NCBI GenBank assembly: GCA_903875465.1
Contig: CAIQWB010000128.1
Coordinates: 1-50,939, forward strand
DNA length: 50,939 nucleotides
Origin: an uncultured Verrucomicrobia subdivision 3 bacterium
GTDB lineage: Bacteria; Verrucomicrobiota; Verrucomicrobiia; Limisphaerales; UBA11358
Direction of reading: 5' to 3'
Shown here in pieces: positions 26,303 to 35,871 of this stretch (its first letter is position 1; every line of letters starts with the position of its first letter). The notes under the pieces are model-generated. The model worked only from the letters and a program-made list of their open reading frames with translations, searched no databases and was not told the origin of the DNA. Both the position numbers and the translations under genes were made by a program.

Positions 26303-29300
26303 ATGAAACTGACTGCGAAAACCTGGGCTAAAATATTGTTCTTGGCGGTTGGCGGCATGACTGTCTTCAGCACTGCTCGGGCCTCGACCTACACTTGGCG
26401 CGGAACGAATAATGCAATTTGGGCGAATCCCGGCAATTGGCTGGCGGGTGTAATTGCGCCGACCAATATCACTGCCGCCCATCGTTTGGAGGCGAACAGC
26501 ATCGGATTTACGCCCTTAACCTACGATGCGGGCGAAGGCACCACGACCTATGGATCCTCGTCAGTCCGCGGCCTGGTAATTGGCAGCGGCGCCAACGGCA
26601 ATGGCACCATGAATATCACTGGCGGCACCTTTATCACGCTCAACGGGAGCACAGGTGATGTGGTCGGGAACAGCGACAATAACGTCGGCATTCTCAACAT
26701 CAGCGGCGGCACTTTTGTGTCAGGTAGCTATCTGTTTAACCTTGGCCTTGGTGGCGGGACCGGGCGCGAGTCTGATTTGAATGTAAATAGCGGCTCGGCC
26801 ACTCTGGCCACCATCTCTATAAACTCCCAACGCAGCACCATCAACTTCAACGGGGGCACAACGACCTTTAGCAACATGACCGCCAATATCACCGCTGGTC
26901 CTGTCGCCACCAATAATTTCAACGGGGGCACGCTTCGGCCGCGCGCCAACAGCGCGGCGTTCATTCCCCCGCTGACGCAGGCCAATGTCCGCGGCGGCGG
27001 CGCGGTCTTTGATACCGCCGGTTTCAATATTTCTGTCCTTGCCGCATTGGCGCACAGTGTCATTGCGAGTGATCCGGCCATTGACGGCGGCGTGAATAAG
27101 CTGGGCCTTGGCACGCTGACTTTGTCCGGGGCCAATTCTTACACTGGTCCGACTAAAGTGAGCCAGGGCACCTTGGCCATGACTCTTCCCAGCAGCAGTT
27201 CAGCACTGGTGGTCGCTTCTGGCGCCACGCTCGCGCTGGCGCCAAACGATAGCAACTGGTTGGTTGATGCCGCGTTCCTGACCAATGCAACCGTGCAATT
27301 CGACTACGGCTCTTTTGATGGTTACAACTCCGCGGTTGTCAGTGTGAATAATCTTAATTTGAGCGGCACGGTCACCATAAATATCACTGGCTCGGGCTTT
27401 CCTGTTACGGATCTGACCTTGCTCACCTGCAACACCAGGCGTGGCGGCGGCTCGATTGTGCTCGGCACCATCCCCGCAGGCGCAACGGCCACGTTGCAGG
27501 ACACCGGCTCGTCATTGATTTTGCACATTACCACTGGCTCGATTCTGGACCTGAAGTGGACTGCCTCCGTGGATAATCTTTGGAAGACCAACGGCGCGGC
27601 GAACTGGAATTTTGGCACCGCTGCCTACCAGGAATATAACGCATTAAATTCTGACAACGTCATTTTTGATGACACGCTCGGCGGCGGCGATGTTTTCCTC
27701 ACCGCTTCTTTGCGCCCTAATTCCATCAAAGTGATTAATAATACTGGTGACTATAATTTCGTTGGCACCGGCAGCATTGTGGGCAGCATTCCATTAGGGC
27801 TGGTCAAAGGTGGCAGCGCTGGATTATTCATTAGCACGAGCAACAGTTTCTCTGGACCCATCACCATCACCAACGGAACCTTGTGGGTAAACCATCCGAA
27901 TGCCCTCGGTGCGACGACTGTGGGCACGACAGTTTCCGGTTCGTCGAGCACTTTGGAAATTGGCACCAATGGCGGTGCCGGCATCCGGGTCAGTGGCGAA
28001 TCTGTGGTTATCAGTGGTACAGGCGTCGGTGGCGCACTTGGTGCCTTACGCGGCGCGGCCACTGCCAGCGGCACCAACCTATGGACTGGCCCGGTGACGC
28101 TCGCTGCGAATCAAACGCGCATCGGCACGGAAGATGGTGGTAATCTCACCGTCGCCGGGGCGGTTACTGACAATGCCACCGGCTACAGCTTGTTATTGCG
28201 ACCGGGCATAAATGGCGTGCTCACGATGGCCGGCAGCGGAACATATGCTGGCACCCTCACCTTTGGCGACGCTACCAGCATCGTCCGGCTGGGTGCGAAC
28301 AATGCGCTCTCCACGAATTTCCTGCAGATTGGGCTCGGCTCGATTGATTTAAACGGTTTCAGCCAGGCCTTCTCTGGAATCAACAGCAGCGGCACTCCTG
28401 GCACGATCACCAACAGCGCCAGTGGTTCTAGTACTTTGACGATTTATGTCCGTGCCCTGGCCAGTTTCTCGGAGTCTGGCGACATCATCAATGGCAGTGG
28501 TTCGCTCTCGGTTGTCAAAACTGGGCCGGGTATGCAAACGCTCTCTGGCAACAACCTGACTTACTCCGGCACCACCACTATCAATGGTGGCGTGCTCAAT
28601 CTTGCTTCCGCAAATCCGATGACCACAACCATCACGGTTAATGGTGGCGGCAGTTTGGGCGGTTCGGGGGTTACAACGGGGGCTTTGATTTTGAATCCTG
28701 GCGCAGGCTTGTCAGTTGATCCCGGCGCCTCGGGCGCTTTCACCGCCGGAGCCGTCACGGTGGCCGGTTCTCCAATCAACGTCAGTTTCGCAGCGATACC
28801 GGCAAACAATGCGGATGTGCTCGTGCTGAGCGCCACCGGTGGCTTCACTGGTAGCGCGGCTAATTTCCGCGCTGCCAATTTGCGCGGCGGGGTGTTCTTT
28901 TACGCCAATTCCAATAAGGAATTGCATTACTCTGCCACTGGTGTGCCCGCGTCGGTGGTATGGCAGGGCAACAACCCCTCGAACCCCACAATCTGGGACG
29001 TGGTAACGACGACCAATTGGAGCAATAACGGCATTCCTGACCTCTTTTATGCGGGCGACAACGTTTTGTGCGACAACACTGGCAGCACCAATGTTTTGAA
29101 CATTCAAGGCACTTCCTTGCTGGCGGGCAGTATCACCGTCAACAGCACTAACGACTATGTCATCAATGGCGTTATCGCTGGCTCCGCCACCCTTACCAAG
29201 GGCGGCACTGGCACTTTGCTGTTGACCAACAACAATACCTACTCCGGACTCACGCTGATCACGAATGGGGTGGTGAATATCCAGCCGAGCGGCGCGCTTG

Positions 29301-30406
29301 GCAGCACGGCTGCCGGAACGGTGATTGCTGGCAAAGGCACGCTGGATGTCGGAACGGGCGCTTTTTACGCGGACAAAGTGAACCTTGGTGCGGAAGCGCT
29401 GACCATTTCGGGTAATGGTTTTGGCGGTAATGGCGCCATTGTCAACAGCAGTCTCACTGCCAGCCAGATCAACGCCGTGCAACAGGTGGTGCTGGCGGGC
29501 AGCGCCAGCATTGGCGGATCCATGCGTTGGGATATGCGCGGCGCGGGCAATGCAATGGACATGCAAAGCACTAATACGCTGACCAAAACTGGTGGCAACC
29601 AGATTAGCCTGGTCGCCACGATCATCAATAACCCGGGTAACCTGGTTGTGAACAGCGGCATCTTGAGTATTGAGACGCAAGCCAGCTTGAACGGCTCATC
29701 CGCCAATACGCTCACCGTCAACAATGGTGGCACCGTGGGATTTTGGTCCTTGCAGAATCCTGGACTTTGGACGCTGGTGTTGAACGGTGGTTCCACTGTG
29801 CTTGGTGAGGCCGGCAGTGCGGCCAATCACTGGGGCGGGCCGGTGGTTTTAAACGGCGCCACAACCTTCAATGCAAGCGGCGGCAACCTTTATTTTGACG
29901 CTGAAATCAGCGGTTCGGGATCCATTGTCAAGAGCGGTAGCTTGAGCGCGTCCCTGACCGCGTCGAATTCCTACAGCGGCAACACCACTGTCAATGCCGG
30001 CACACTTGACTTGGACTATGCCTCGCTTGCCAGCAGTTCAACGGTAACCATCGCCGCCGGCGCGGCATTGAACCTGAACTTTGTCGAAACCAACGTCGTG
30101 GCCGAGCTCGTTCTTAACGGGACGAATCAGCCAGCTGGAATTTATGATGCGACCACCGCTGCACCCTTCATCACCGGCACCGGAACCTTGCGAGTTGTTG
30201 CCAGCGTTCCCCCCCGGTTGAACATCGTCACCATGGGGGGGAACCAGCTGCAGTTCTCATGGATTGGTGGCGGAACCTTGCAGGCGCAGACCAACAGCTT
30301 GTCCACCGGCCTCGGCACCAACTGGGTGGATTATCTTGGGAACAGCCCGGCGACAATCACGATCAATCCTTCCGCGGGTAGCGTGTTCTTCCGCGTTAAA
30401 CAATAA
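26303..30406 (+). CDS. Giant secreted autotransporter-associated beta-strand repeat protein
   Basis: A 1367-residue exported protein (signal peptide about 1-27, ending TARA). It is built of TIGR02601-type beta-helix repeats such as LGTLTLSGANSYTGPTKV and GTGTLLLTNNNTYSGLTLI. Three tryptophan-rich modules (pattern W-x-G or W-x-A, then W, then NW) begin near residues 31, 418 and 886, the latter two following a 45-50-residue linker. The protein is rich in Gly, Asn, Thr and Ser and very poor in Cys. It ends in a domain (about 1295-1367) with LQFSWIGGGTLQAQTNSL and a final FFRVKQ. There is no C-terminal outer-membrane barrel. Likely role: surface or secreted adhesive beta-helix. A strong terminator follows. 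Confidence 0.88.
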   Translation: MKLTAKTWAKILFLAVGGMTVFSTARASTYTWRGTNNAIWANPGNWLAGVIAPTNITAAHRLEANSIGFTPLTYDAGEGTTTYGSSSVRGLVIGSGANGNGTMNITGGTFITLNGSTGDVVGNSDNNVGILNISGGTFVSGSYLFNLGLGGGTGRESDLNVNSGSATLATISINSQRSTINFNGGTTTFSNMTANITAGPVATNNFNGGTLRPRANSAAFIPPLTQANVRGGGAVFDTAGFNISVLAALAHSVIASDPAIDGGVNKLGLGTLTLSGANSYTGPTKVSQGTLAMTLPSSSSALVVASGATLALAPNDSNWLVDAAFLTNATVQFDYGSFDGYNSAVVSVNNLNLSGTVTINITGSGFPVTDLTLLTCNTRRGGGSIVLGTIPAGATATLQDTGSSLILHITTGSILDLKWTASVDNLWKTNGAANWNFGTAAYQEYNALNSDNVIFDDTLGGGDVFLTASLRPNSIKVINNTGDYNFVGTGSIVGSIPLGLVKGGSAGLFISTSNSFSGPITITNGTLWVNHPNALGATTVGTTVSGSSSTLEIGTNGGAGIRVSGESVVISGTGVGGALGALRGAATASGTNLWTGPVTLAANQTRIGTEDGGNLTVAGAVTDNATGYSLLLRPGINGVLTMAGSGTYAGTLTFGDATSIVRLGANNALSTNFLQIGLGSIDLNGFSQAFSGINSSGTPGTITNSASGSSTLTIYVRALASFSESGDIINGSGSLSVVKTGPGMQTLSGNNLTYSGTTTINGGVLNLASANPMTTTITVNGGGSLGGSGVTTGALILNPGAGLSVDPGASGAFTAGAVTVAGSPINVSFAAIPANNADVLVLSATGGFTGSAANFRAANLRGGVFFYANSNKELHYSATGVPASVVWQGNNPSNPTIWDVVTTTNWSNNGIPDLFYAGDNVLCDNTGSTNVLNIQGTSLLAGSITVNSTNDYVINGVIAGSATLTKGGTGTLLLTNNNTYSGLTLITNGVVNIQPSGALGSTAAGTVIAGKGTLDVGTGAFYADKVNLGAEALTISGNGFGGNGAIVNSSLTASQINAVQQVVLAGSASIGGSMRWDMRGAGNAMDMQSTNTLTKTGGNQISLVATIINNPGNLVVNSGILSIETQASLNGSSANTLTVNNGGTVGFWSLQNPGLWTLVLNGGSTVLGEAGSAANHWGGPVVLNGATTFNASGGNLYFDAEISGSGSIVKSGSLSASLTASNSYSGNTTVNAGTLDLDYASLASSSTVTIAAGAALNLNFVETNVVAELVLNGTNQPAGIYDATTAAPFITGTGTLRVVASVPPRLNIVTMGGNQLQFSWIGGGTLQAQTNSLSTGLGTNWVDYLGNSPATITINPSAGSVFFRVKQ

Positions 30407-31076
30407 ATTGCCCTCTGCTGGTTGCGGCTTTGCCAAGCTGCAACCAGCCTTTCATTTTTTAAACCAGCAATTCCAGAGCCTTTTTCTTGGCTTAGGCAGC
30501 AGGCGGTCGCCGAGCTTGCCTGAGAAGTCCTAGGCCCGGGGTCCATCACTGGGCTGTAAAGTTAAGCAAGGGCGCGGCAGTGGGGCCGGCGCTCATAAGG
30601 CACCATTTTCAGGTCACGTCGGGTATCGCCCGGCTTTTGTTGCGCTGTTATAGGAAATTTTAGAAGCGTTTGCCCTGCAAAGTTGACGGCGATTTGACAA
30701 CTCATCGCCTGATGCTACAATATGGAAGTGGATTGAACTGCTGGGTTCCGGTCTCAATTGCATTCGCCAGTCACAGGCAGCAAATCGGGCCCCACTCATC
30801 GCCTCACTTTGCCCGCTGCGTTCGTTCTTTGAAATCGAATCGGTTGCTCTGAAAACGTCTGTCCAATCGTGCTTCTCCCCACTCTATTCCAGACGGATCG
30901 GGTTAAATCGCACCTAATCGTGCCTTTCAAGGCCCTACCTAATCCCCCGAAACCCTGGCCAGCCGCCGATGGGAGCCAGCCATGGGTGGGCGGGCTTCCC
31001 TCAGCAGTCAAACCAAATCAAAGCTAATCAAACCTGAAAAAATCAGCCGGGCAGCTATCGACTCCTTCCGTTTGGC
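30407..31076. other. Convergent intergenic region, terminator then no recognisable gene
   Basis: These 670 bases separate the plus-strand repeat protein from the minus-strand cobA-hemD gene. The first 55 bases hold the intrinsic terminator described separately. The rest (30461-31076) shows short open frames on both strands without recognisable motifs, no tRNA-like cloverleaf, no tandem repeat and no transposon remnant that I can identify. I treat it as non-coding. Confidence 0.5.
30417..30460 (+). terminator. Rho-independent terminator of the repeat-protein gene
   Basis: A 14-base stem: left arm 30417-30430 (GCTGGTTGCGGCTT) pairs with right arm 30435-30448 (AAGCTGCAACCAGC) with only one G-T wobble. 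The loop is four bases (TGCC), and a T-rich run with TTTTTT at its end (30449-30460) follows. It lies 10 bases after the stop codon of the repeat protein. Confidence 0.92.
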
Positions 31077-32603
31077 CTAAGTTTTAGCGGCTTTCACCAG
31101 GCTGGCAATCAATCCATCGGTGGTGTGGAGTTTGGCCTCCAGGGTGGGTTTGATGCCCAGGGCTTGCAGGGTCTTGGTGGTTTCCGGACCGATGGAGGCG
31201 GTTTTCAAGCCGGGAAATTGCTTGAGCAGGGCCGGTAGGTTGAAACGCGCATGAAAGTGCTCCACCGTGGAACTGCTGGTGAAGGTCACCCAGTCCGCAC
31301 CGCTTTCCAGTAGTTGCGCGGTGATGCCAGTGCGATCCTCCAGTTCGGGCACGGTTTTGTAAACGGCGATGTCGTCCACAATGGCCCCCATTTCCTGCAA
31401 ACCCATGAACAAGTCTGGATTGGCCGCCTCGGCCCGCAGCAGGCAGATTTTCCGGTTCTCAATGGTTTCATATTTGGCAAAGGCTTCGGCGACCTTGCGG
31501 CCTGTAAATTCTTCCGGTTGCAAATCCACTTGCAGATGCAATTCCTTCAGTTTGGCCGCGGTGGCCGGTCCCACGGCGGCAATCCGCGCGCCGCCGATGT
31601 CGCGCATGTCTTGAAAACGTTTGAAGAACAGGTCGAAAAAAGCGGTCACGCCGTTGGCGCTGGTGAACACCAGCCAGTCATAGGAGTTGATTTCCAGCAG
31701 CATGTCCACGAGCTCTTCGCGGCGGGTGGTGGGCTCAATTTTAATGGTGGGCACCTCCAGGACGCCCGCACCGAGTTCCGCCAGCCGGGCGGCGAAGGAG
31801 CCCGCCTGCTCCGGGCGGCGGGTAACCACAATCCGCTGGCCGAACAGCGGCAGGTTTTCATACCAATTGAGCTTGCCACGCAACTTCACCACGTCCCCGA
31901 TAATGGTCAGGGCCGGGGGGGCAATGTGCTTATCTGCCGCCAGTTTGGCAATGGTGGCCAGCGTGCCGGTCACCGATTTTTGGCGGCCCGTGGTGCCGTG
32001 CTGGATGATGGCCACCGGCGTTTGCTCCGGCAAGCCATGAGCCATGACCGACTTGGTCCAATCCTCAATGGTATCGGTCCCCATCAGCACCACTTTGGTG
32101 CCCGGGATCTGGGCGATTTGATCATAACGCAGGTTCGTGTCCGCGTCCGTGGCCTCACCATGGCCGGTAAAGACTGTAAAGCTGGAGCAATGCGACCGGT
32201 GGGTCAGGGGAATGCCAGCGTAATTGGGCACGGCCGTGATGGAAGAAACGCCCGGAATCACTTCAAAGGGAATCTTGGCTGCGGCCAGAATCTCAGCCTC
32301 CTCGCCCCCCCGGCCAAACACGTAGGGATCCCCCCCCTTGAGACGGACCACACATTTGCCCGCCTGCGCGTGCGTCACGATGAGCGCATTGAGTTCGTCC
32401 TGCGACAGCGGCTTGGCACTGCCGGGAATTTTACGAGAGATCAGTTCTGCGGTGGGGGGAGCCAGGCGGAGCAGGGCCGGATTGACCAGCACATCAAACA
32501 CCACCACTTCGGCGCGCTTCAGCAATTCGGCGCCACGCAGGGTCAGCAGGCCCGGATCGCCCGGTCCCGCGCCCACCAGATACACTATGCCTTTGGATTT
32601 CAC
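31077..32603 (-). CDS. cobA-hemD: Fused uroporphyrinogen-III C-methyltransferase / uroporphyrinogen-III synthase
   Basis: A 508-residue bifunctional enzyme. The N-terminal domain (about 1-245) is the SAM-dependent uroporphyrin-III C-methyltransferase: VGAGPGDPGLLTLRG, VRLKGGDPYVFGRGGEEAE and THRSHCSSFTVFTGHG are all intact. The C-terminal domain (about 255-500) is HemD: RIVVTRRPEQAGSFAARL, a YDWLVFTSANGV block, and WVTFTSSSTVEHF. It closes uroporphyrinogen III and methylates it towards precorrin-2, siroheme and cobalamin. The GTG at 32603 is preferred because it starts directly before the methyltransferase strand; an open frame continues to 32669. Such fusions are known in several phyla. Cytoplasmic. 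Confidence 0.92.
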   Translation of the reverse strand: MKSKGIVYLVGAGPGDPGLLTLRGAELLKRAEVVVFDVLVNPALLRLAPPTAELISRKIPGSAKPLSQDELNALIVTHAQAGKCVVRLKGGDPYVFGRGGEEAEILAAAKIPFEVIPGVSSITAVPNYAGIPLTHRSHCSSFTVFTGHGEATDADTNLRYDQIAQIPGTKVVLMGTDTIEDWTKSVMAHGLPEQTPVAIIQHGTTGRQKSVTGTLATIAKLAADKHIAPPALTIIGDVVKLRGKLNWYENLPLFGQRIVVTRRPEQAGSFAARLAELGAGVLEVPTIKIEPTTRREELVDMLLEINSYDWLVFTSANGVTAFFDLFFKRFQDMRDIGGARIAAVGPATAAKLKELHLQVDLQPEEFTGRKVAEAFAKYETIENRKICLLRAEAANPDLFMGLQEMGAIVDDIAVYKTVPELEDRTGITAQLLESGADWVTFTSSSTVEHFHARFNLPALLKQFPGLKTASIGPETTKTLQALGIKPTLEAKLHTTDGLIASLVKAAKT

Positions 32604-32781
32604 AGCCCATAATATAAGCAAATCCCGCCGCTGGGCAATCCCGGAGGTGCCGGAGCCCGGTTTTCGCAACCGCCCCGCTCAACGGCCGCCAGCGGGGATT
32701 GGGCTTGAAGAAGTGCGTTGTTGCGGCTGGCGCGCCGGGTTGCCAATGTTCGGTGAATCAGCGGTATGCCTCTCGGTCTGG

Positions 32782-33381
32782 TCAGTCTTGCTCAGCCGCC
32801 AGATTATGATGCTGGTAGTGCAGGATCTTAAATTCCGGCGTGTCGCGCAGTTCCGCAATGAGTTTGAATTTATCTTCAAATGGCGGGAAAAACGCATCGC
32901 CTGCCACCTCGCGCTTCACCACTGTCAGGTACAGGTCGGAACAGCGGGGCAGGGATTGCTCATAGATTTGGGAACCACCGCAGATAAAGATATCATTGGG
33001 AAATTCCTCTGGATTCAGTTTGTCCAGCGAGTTAAAAATCAAAATGTCCGTCTGCTGGTCCTTATCCTTGTCCATTTTGGTGAAATGGAATTGGTAGGCG
33101 CGTTTCAAATACTGGCCGCCCCGCCACTCATGATATTGACCAAAAATGGCCGCATGGTCTTTGATCAACGATTGCGGATGCCGCGTGAGGATCAGGTTTT
33201 TCCGGTTCGGCAGGGGTTTGCCCAGGCTTTCAAACGTTTTGCGGCCCATGACGACCACATTGCCCATGGTGCTCGCCTTGAACCACTTAAAGTCCTCAGG
33301 CAGATGCCAGGGGATGGCGTTGCCCGCGCCAATCACCCGGTTCAGGGACATCGCGGCAATTGCTTTAAAATATTTGCTCAC
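32782..33381 (-). CDS. folA: Dihydrofolate reductase
   Basis: A 199-residue DHFR, reducing dihydrofolate to tetrahydrofolate with NADPH. Motifs are AIAAMSLNRVIG (first strand), NAIPWHLPEDFKWFK (substrate loop with the catalytic acid), VVVMGRKTFESLG (NADPH-binding) and FICGGSQIYEQSL. The start is a GTG at 33381: the next ATG would cut off the first beta strand, and the GTG overlaps the stop of the upstream SanA-like gene as GTGA. The protein is longer than the E. coli enzyme because of inserts (HEWRGGQYLKRAYQFHFTKM and following) before the ICGG motif. It shares a gene run with thymidylate synthase, which makes the dihydrofolate it recycles. Confidence 0.93.
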   Translation of the reverse strand: MSKYFKAIAAMSLNRVIGAGNAIPWHLPEDFKWFKASTMGNVVVMGRKTFESLGKPLPNRKNLILTRHPQSLIKDHAAIFGQYHEWRGGQYLKRAYQFHFTKMDKDKDQQTDILIFNSLDKLNPEEFPNDIFICGGSQIYEQSLPRCSDLYLTVVKREVAGDAFFPPFEDKFKLIAELRDTPEFKILHYQHHNLAAEQD

Positions 33382-34079
33382 AGCCGCTCCGTCCTCGCCA
33401 AGGTTGGTTCCCGCGGCCCCGTGAACTTGGGCTGGCGGTGCCACACATACAAATCAACCGCGCACCAGGCGCGGGCGAAGCTTTCCCGGGCCTTGGCCCG
33501 CCACGCCCAACTGCGCATGGCCACATCCGGTGCCGCCAACGCCACCGCATCCAGCCCGTGCTTTTCGGCAATCCAAAGGGCGCGGGGGCAGTGGTAGGCC
33601 TCGGTAATAATCGTGCAATGGTCCAGGCCGAAAACCGTTTGCGCTCGGACGACCGAGTCAAGGGTCCTAAACCCGGCATAATCCAGGGTGATATCGGCGG
33701 CCGGCACCCCCCGGGCCATCAAAGCCTCCCGCATGGCAGTGGGCTCATCATAGGTGGCAATGTGATTGTCCCCGCTGACCAGCAAATGATGGACCTTGCC
33801 AGCGTGATACAAGGCCGCCGCTGCATCCATCCGGCTGGTGAAATGCAGGTTCGGCTGGCCCCGGCGGGTGGTCTGGCTGGTGCCTAGTACCAATCCAACC
33901 TCCCGGTTGGGCAAGGCCTCCGGACTGGTAAAGATGCGACCTTGCGCAGCCTGCTGGCAAAGCCGGTTCGCCGCCATCACTGCGATGGCCAGCAACCCGG
34001 CCACCAATGCCAGTGCGAGCACGAGGGCGCGCCGCGGGCGCGGCAGCCGGTCAGCCAGGGAAGCATTAATAAGTTTCAT
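33378..34079 (-). CDS. SanA/YdcF-family (DUF218) membrane protein
   Basis: A 233-residue protein with one N-terminal membrane helix (about 18-36, ALVLALALVAGLLAIAVMAA) and an exported DUF218 domain. Typical features are VGLVLGTSQTTRRGQPN, YHAGKVHHLLVSGDN, AMREALMARGVP, YAGFRTLDSVVRAQ and IITEAYHCPRALWIA. SanA relatives affect envelope permeability and vancomycin tolerance; YdcF binds nucleotides. It lies 44 bases downstream of the TPR membrane protein gene and overlaps folA by 4 bases. The enzymatic role is unproven. Confidence 0.88.
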   Translation of the reverse strand: MKLINASLADRLPRPRRALVLALALVAGLLAIAVMAANRLCQQAAQGRIFTSPEALPNREVGLVLGTSQTTRRGQPNLHFTSRMDAAAALYHAGKVHHLLVSGDNHIATYDEPTAMREALMARGVPAADITLDYAGFRTLDSVVRAQTVFGLDHCTIITEAYHCPRALWIAEKHGLDAVALAAPDVAMRSWAWRAKARESFARAWCAVDLYVWHRQPKFTGPREPTLARTERL

Positions 34080-34123
34080 AAAGCAAATGAACCAAGGCCG
34101 CTTAATTGCCTTTTTATTAGTAA

Positions 34124-35866
34124 TCAGTTTACGACCACGCCCAGCGCACGCAATCGTCTTTTTACGAGTTCGGAATCCGGTTCCAATTGCAGCGCCTTTT
34201 GAAATTCCGCCAGCGCCGCTCCCGTTTGGTGGGCGGCCACCAGCGCGTTGGCGAAGTTAAAATGGTAATGCATGATCCCGGGTTGCAGCATCACCGCCTG
34301 TTTGTCCTGGATGATGGCCTCATCCACCCGGTTTAATTGCAGTAGTACCACGCCCAAATTCGCATGAAAATCTGGCAGGTTGGGATTCAATTCGATCGCC
34401 GATTGATACCGGGTCACGGCGGCCTCGGGATGCCCCGTGCGGGCCAGCAGGTTGCCATAATTATAGTAAATCTCCTCCTCGGCTGGATTGATTTCCAAGG
34501 CGGCCACATAATTGGTCGCGGCCGCTGCAAATTCTTTTCGCGCCGCTTGCAAACGGCCCAGATTGGTATGGGCCAGCCAGGAGCGGGGATTTTTTGCCAT
34601 GGTATCCATCCATAATAATTCCGGGGTGACGTAAGCACGACACTGCTGGTGCGTTAAACCGCCTAAAAGTAAGAGCATGACCATGCTAACCACCCAAAAG
34701 CGGCCGCGCTGCGCCGGCCATTTTTTTGGGACCTGCACGGCCAGTGCCGCCACTCCCGCCAAGAGTCCCAAGCAGGCGAGGTATTGGTAATGGTCGGCAA
34801 CAAAACTAAAATAAAACGTGTACAGCGGAATAAAACCTAGCATCGGCGACAGCACTGCCACAAAGAAAATCACTGCGGCCACGGTCCCGCGCCCCAATGG
34901 ACGGCGCTTAAACCAAAGGAAGGCTGCTACCAGCAGGCAGGCGGCCAGCCAGAGATATTGCGCCGGATTTGCCGCATTGATATTCCAGCGTGGATAGCTA
35001 AAGGTCAGATTCACGGGCCAGAGGACCTTGCCCGCGTAAAACCAGATCGCATGCGTGGCTATCAGCAACCGGTCAATGCCCCCCGGCAAATGATATTTGG
35101 GCAGGTAATTGTCCAAATGCTTCTCCCACCAAATCGAGAGCAAGCCCATGGCCAGGCCCATGGCAACAAAGGGCGACACCTGCCACCAACGCCGCCAGGT
35201 GATTGGCTCATCGCGTAGCCAAAGCACCAACAGTAAAACGGCCGGCAGCGTGCAGGCGGTGGTCTTGGCGAACAATGCCAGCGCATGCAGGCCTAGCGCC
35301 AGGCTGTAAAACCAGCGCGACCGGCCGGCACAAAAATTTAACCAGGCCAGCACCGCCAGCAAATAAAGCAGGGTCGATTCCGTGTTTTTGAGTTCAGTCA
35401 CCCAGGCAACGGTTTCCACTTGGACCGGATGCAACGCGAATAAAGCCGCAGCCACCCAGGCGCCGGGGACGGTCAGACGTTTTAATAAATGCCAGATCAA
35501 CAGGGCATTGATAATGTGCAGTCCCACATTAACCGCGTGATAACCCAGCGCATTGAACCCCCACAAGGCATGTTCCAGGCGCAGGGTGGAATACACGAGT
35601 GGAAAATATTGGGACTGGTGGTGGGCGGAAAACCAAATCCGCCACCAGCCATCGGCGGCGGTAAGTAGCGAGTTATCCGTCACATAAGCATCGTCATCCC
35701 AGATAAAACCGGCGGAAAATACCGGCCAATACGCCGCCAGCGTGGTCAGGATGATGAAGAAAACACCCGACCAGAGCGAGCCAGTCAATGCCGGCAGCCA
35801 TTGGTCGAGGCGGCGATTGAGCGAAACCGGGGCCGGGGAGGATGATTTGAAATTACCAAGTTGCAT
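34124..35866 (-). CDS. Membrane glycosyltransferase-like protein with C-terminal TPR repeats (TMTC-like)
   Basis: A 580-residue protein with about ten membrane helices (first at about 31-52) followed by a tetratricopeptide domain (about 420-575). The first outer loop contains FIWDDDAYVTDN (54-65), the acidic pair that marks GT-C lipid-sugar-dependent glycosyltransferases. The TPR part has regular repeats such as YNYGNLLARTGHPEAAVTRY and HANLGVVLLQLNRVDEAIIQ. The layout matches the TMTC-type O-mannosyltransferase-like proteins found in many bacteria with unknown acceptors. It follows thyA by only 5 bases. Confidence 0.85.
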   Translation of the reverse strand: MQLGNFKSSSPAPVSLNRRLDQWLPALTGSLWSGVFFIILTTLAAYWPVFSAGFIWDDDAYVTDNSLLTAADGWWRIWFSAHHQSQYFPLVYSTLRLEHALWGFNALGYHAVNVGLHIINALLIWHLLKRLTVPGAWVAAALFALHPVQVETVAWVTELKNTESTLLYLLAVLAWLNFCAGRSRWFYSLALGLHALALFAKTTACTLPAVLLLVLWLRDEPITWRRWWQVSPFVAMGLAMGLLSIWWEKHLDNYLPKYHLPGGIDRLLIATHAIWFYAGKVLWPVNLTFSYPRWNINAANPAQYLWLAACLLVAAFLWFKRRPLGRGTVAAVIFFVAVLSPMLGFIPLYTFYFSFVADHYQYLACLGLLAGVAALAVQVPKKWPAQRGRFWVVSMVMLLLLGGLTHQQCRAYVTPELLWMDTMAKNPRSWLAHTNLGRLQAARKEFAAAATNYVAALEINPAEEEIYYNYGNLLARTGHPEAAVTRYQSAIELNPNLPDFHANLGVVLLQLNRVDEAIIQDKQAVMLQPGIMHYHFNFANALVAAHQTGAALAEFQKALQLEPDSELVKRRLRALGVVVN

Positions 35867-35871
35867 TATTT

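Noticed and set aside
30190-30406. PEP-CTERM-type sorting signal at the end of the repeat protein
   Set aside because: There is no Pro-Glu-Pro motif, no hydrophobic helix and no basic tail; the protein ends in a beta-rich domain with FFRVKQ.
31314-33597. Two long plus-strand open frames opposite cobA-hemD and folA
   Set aside because: Both genes on the minus strand have complete conserved motifs. The plus-strand frames have none.
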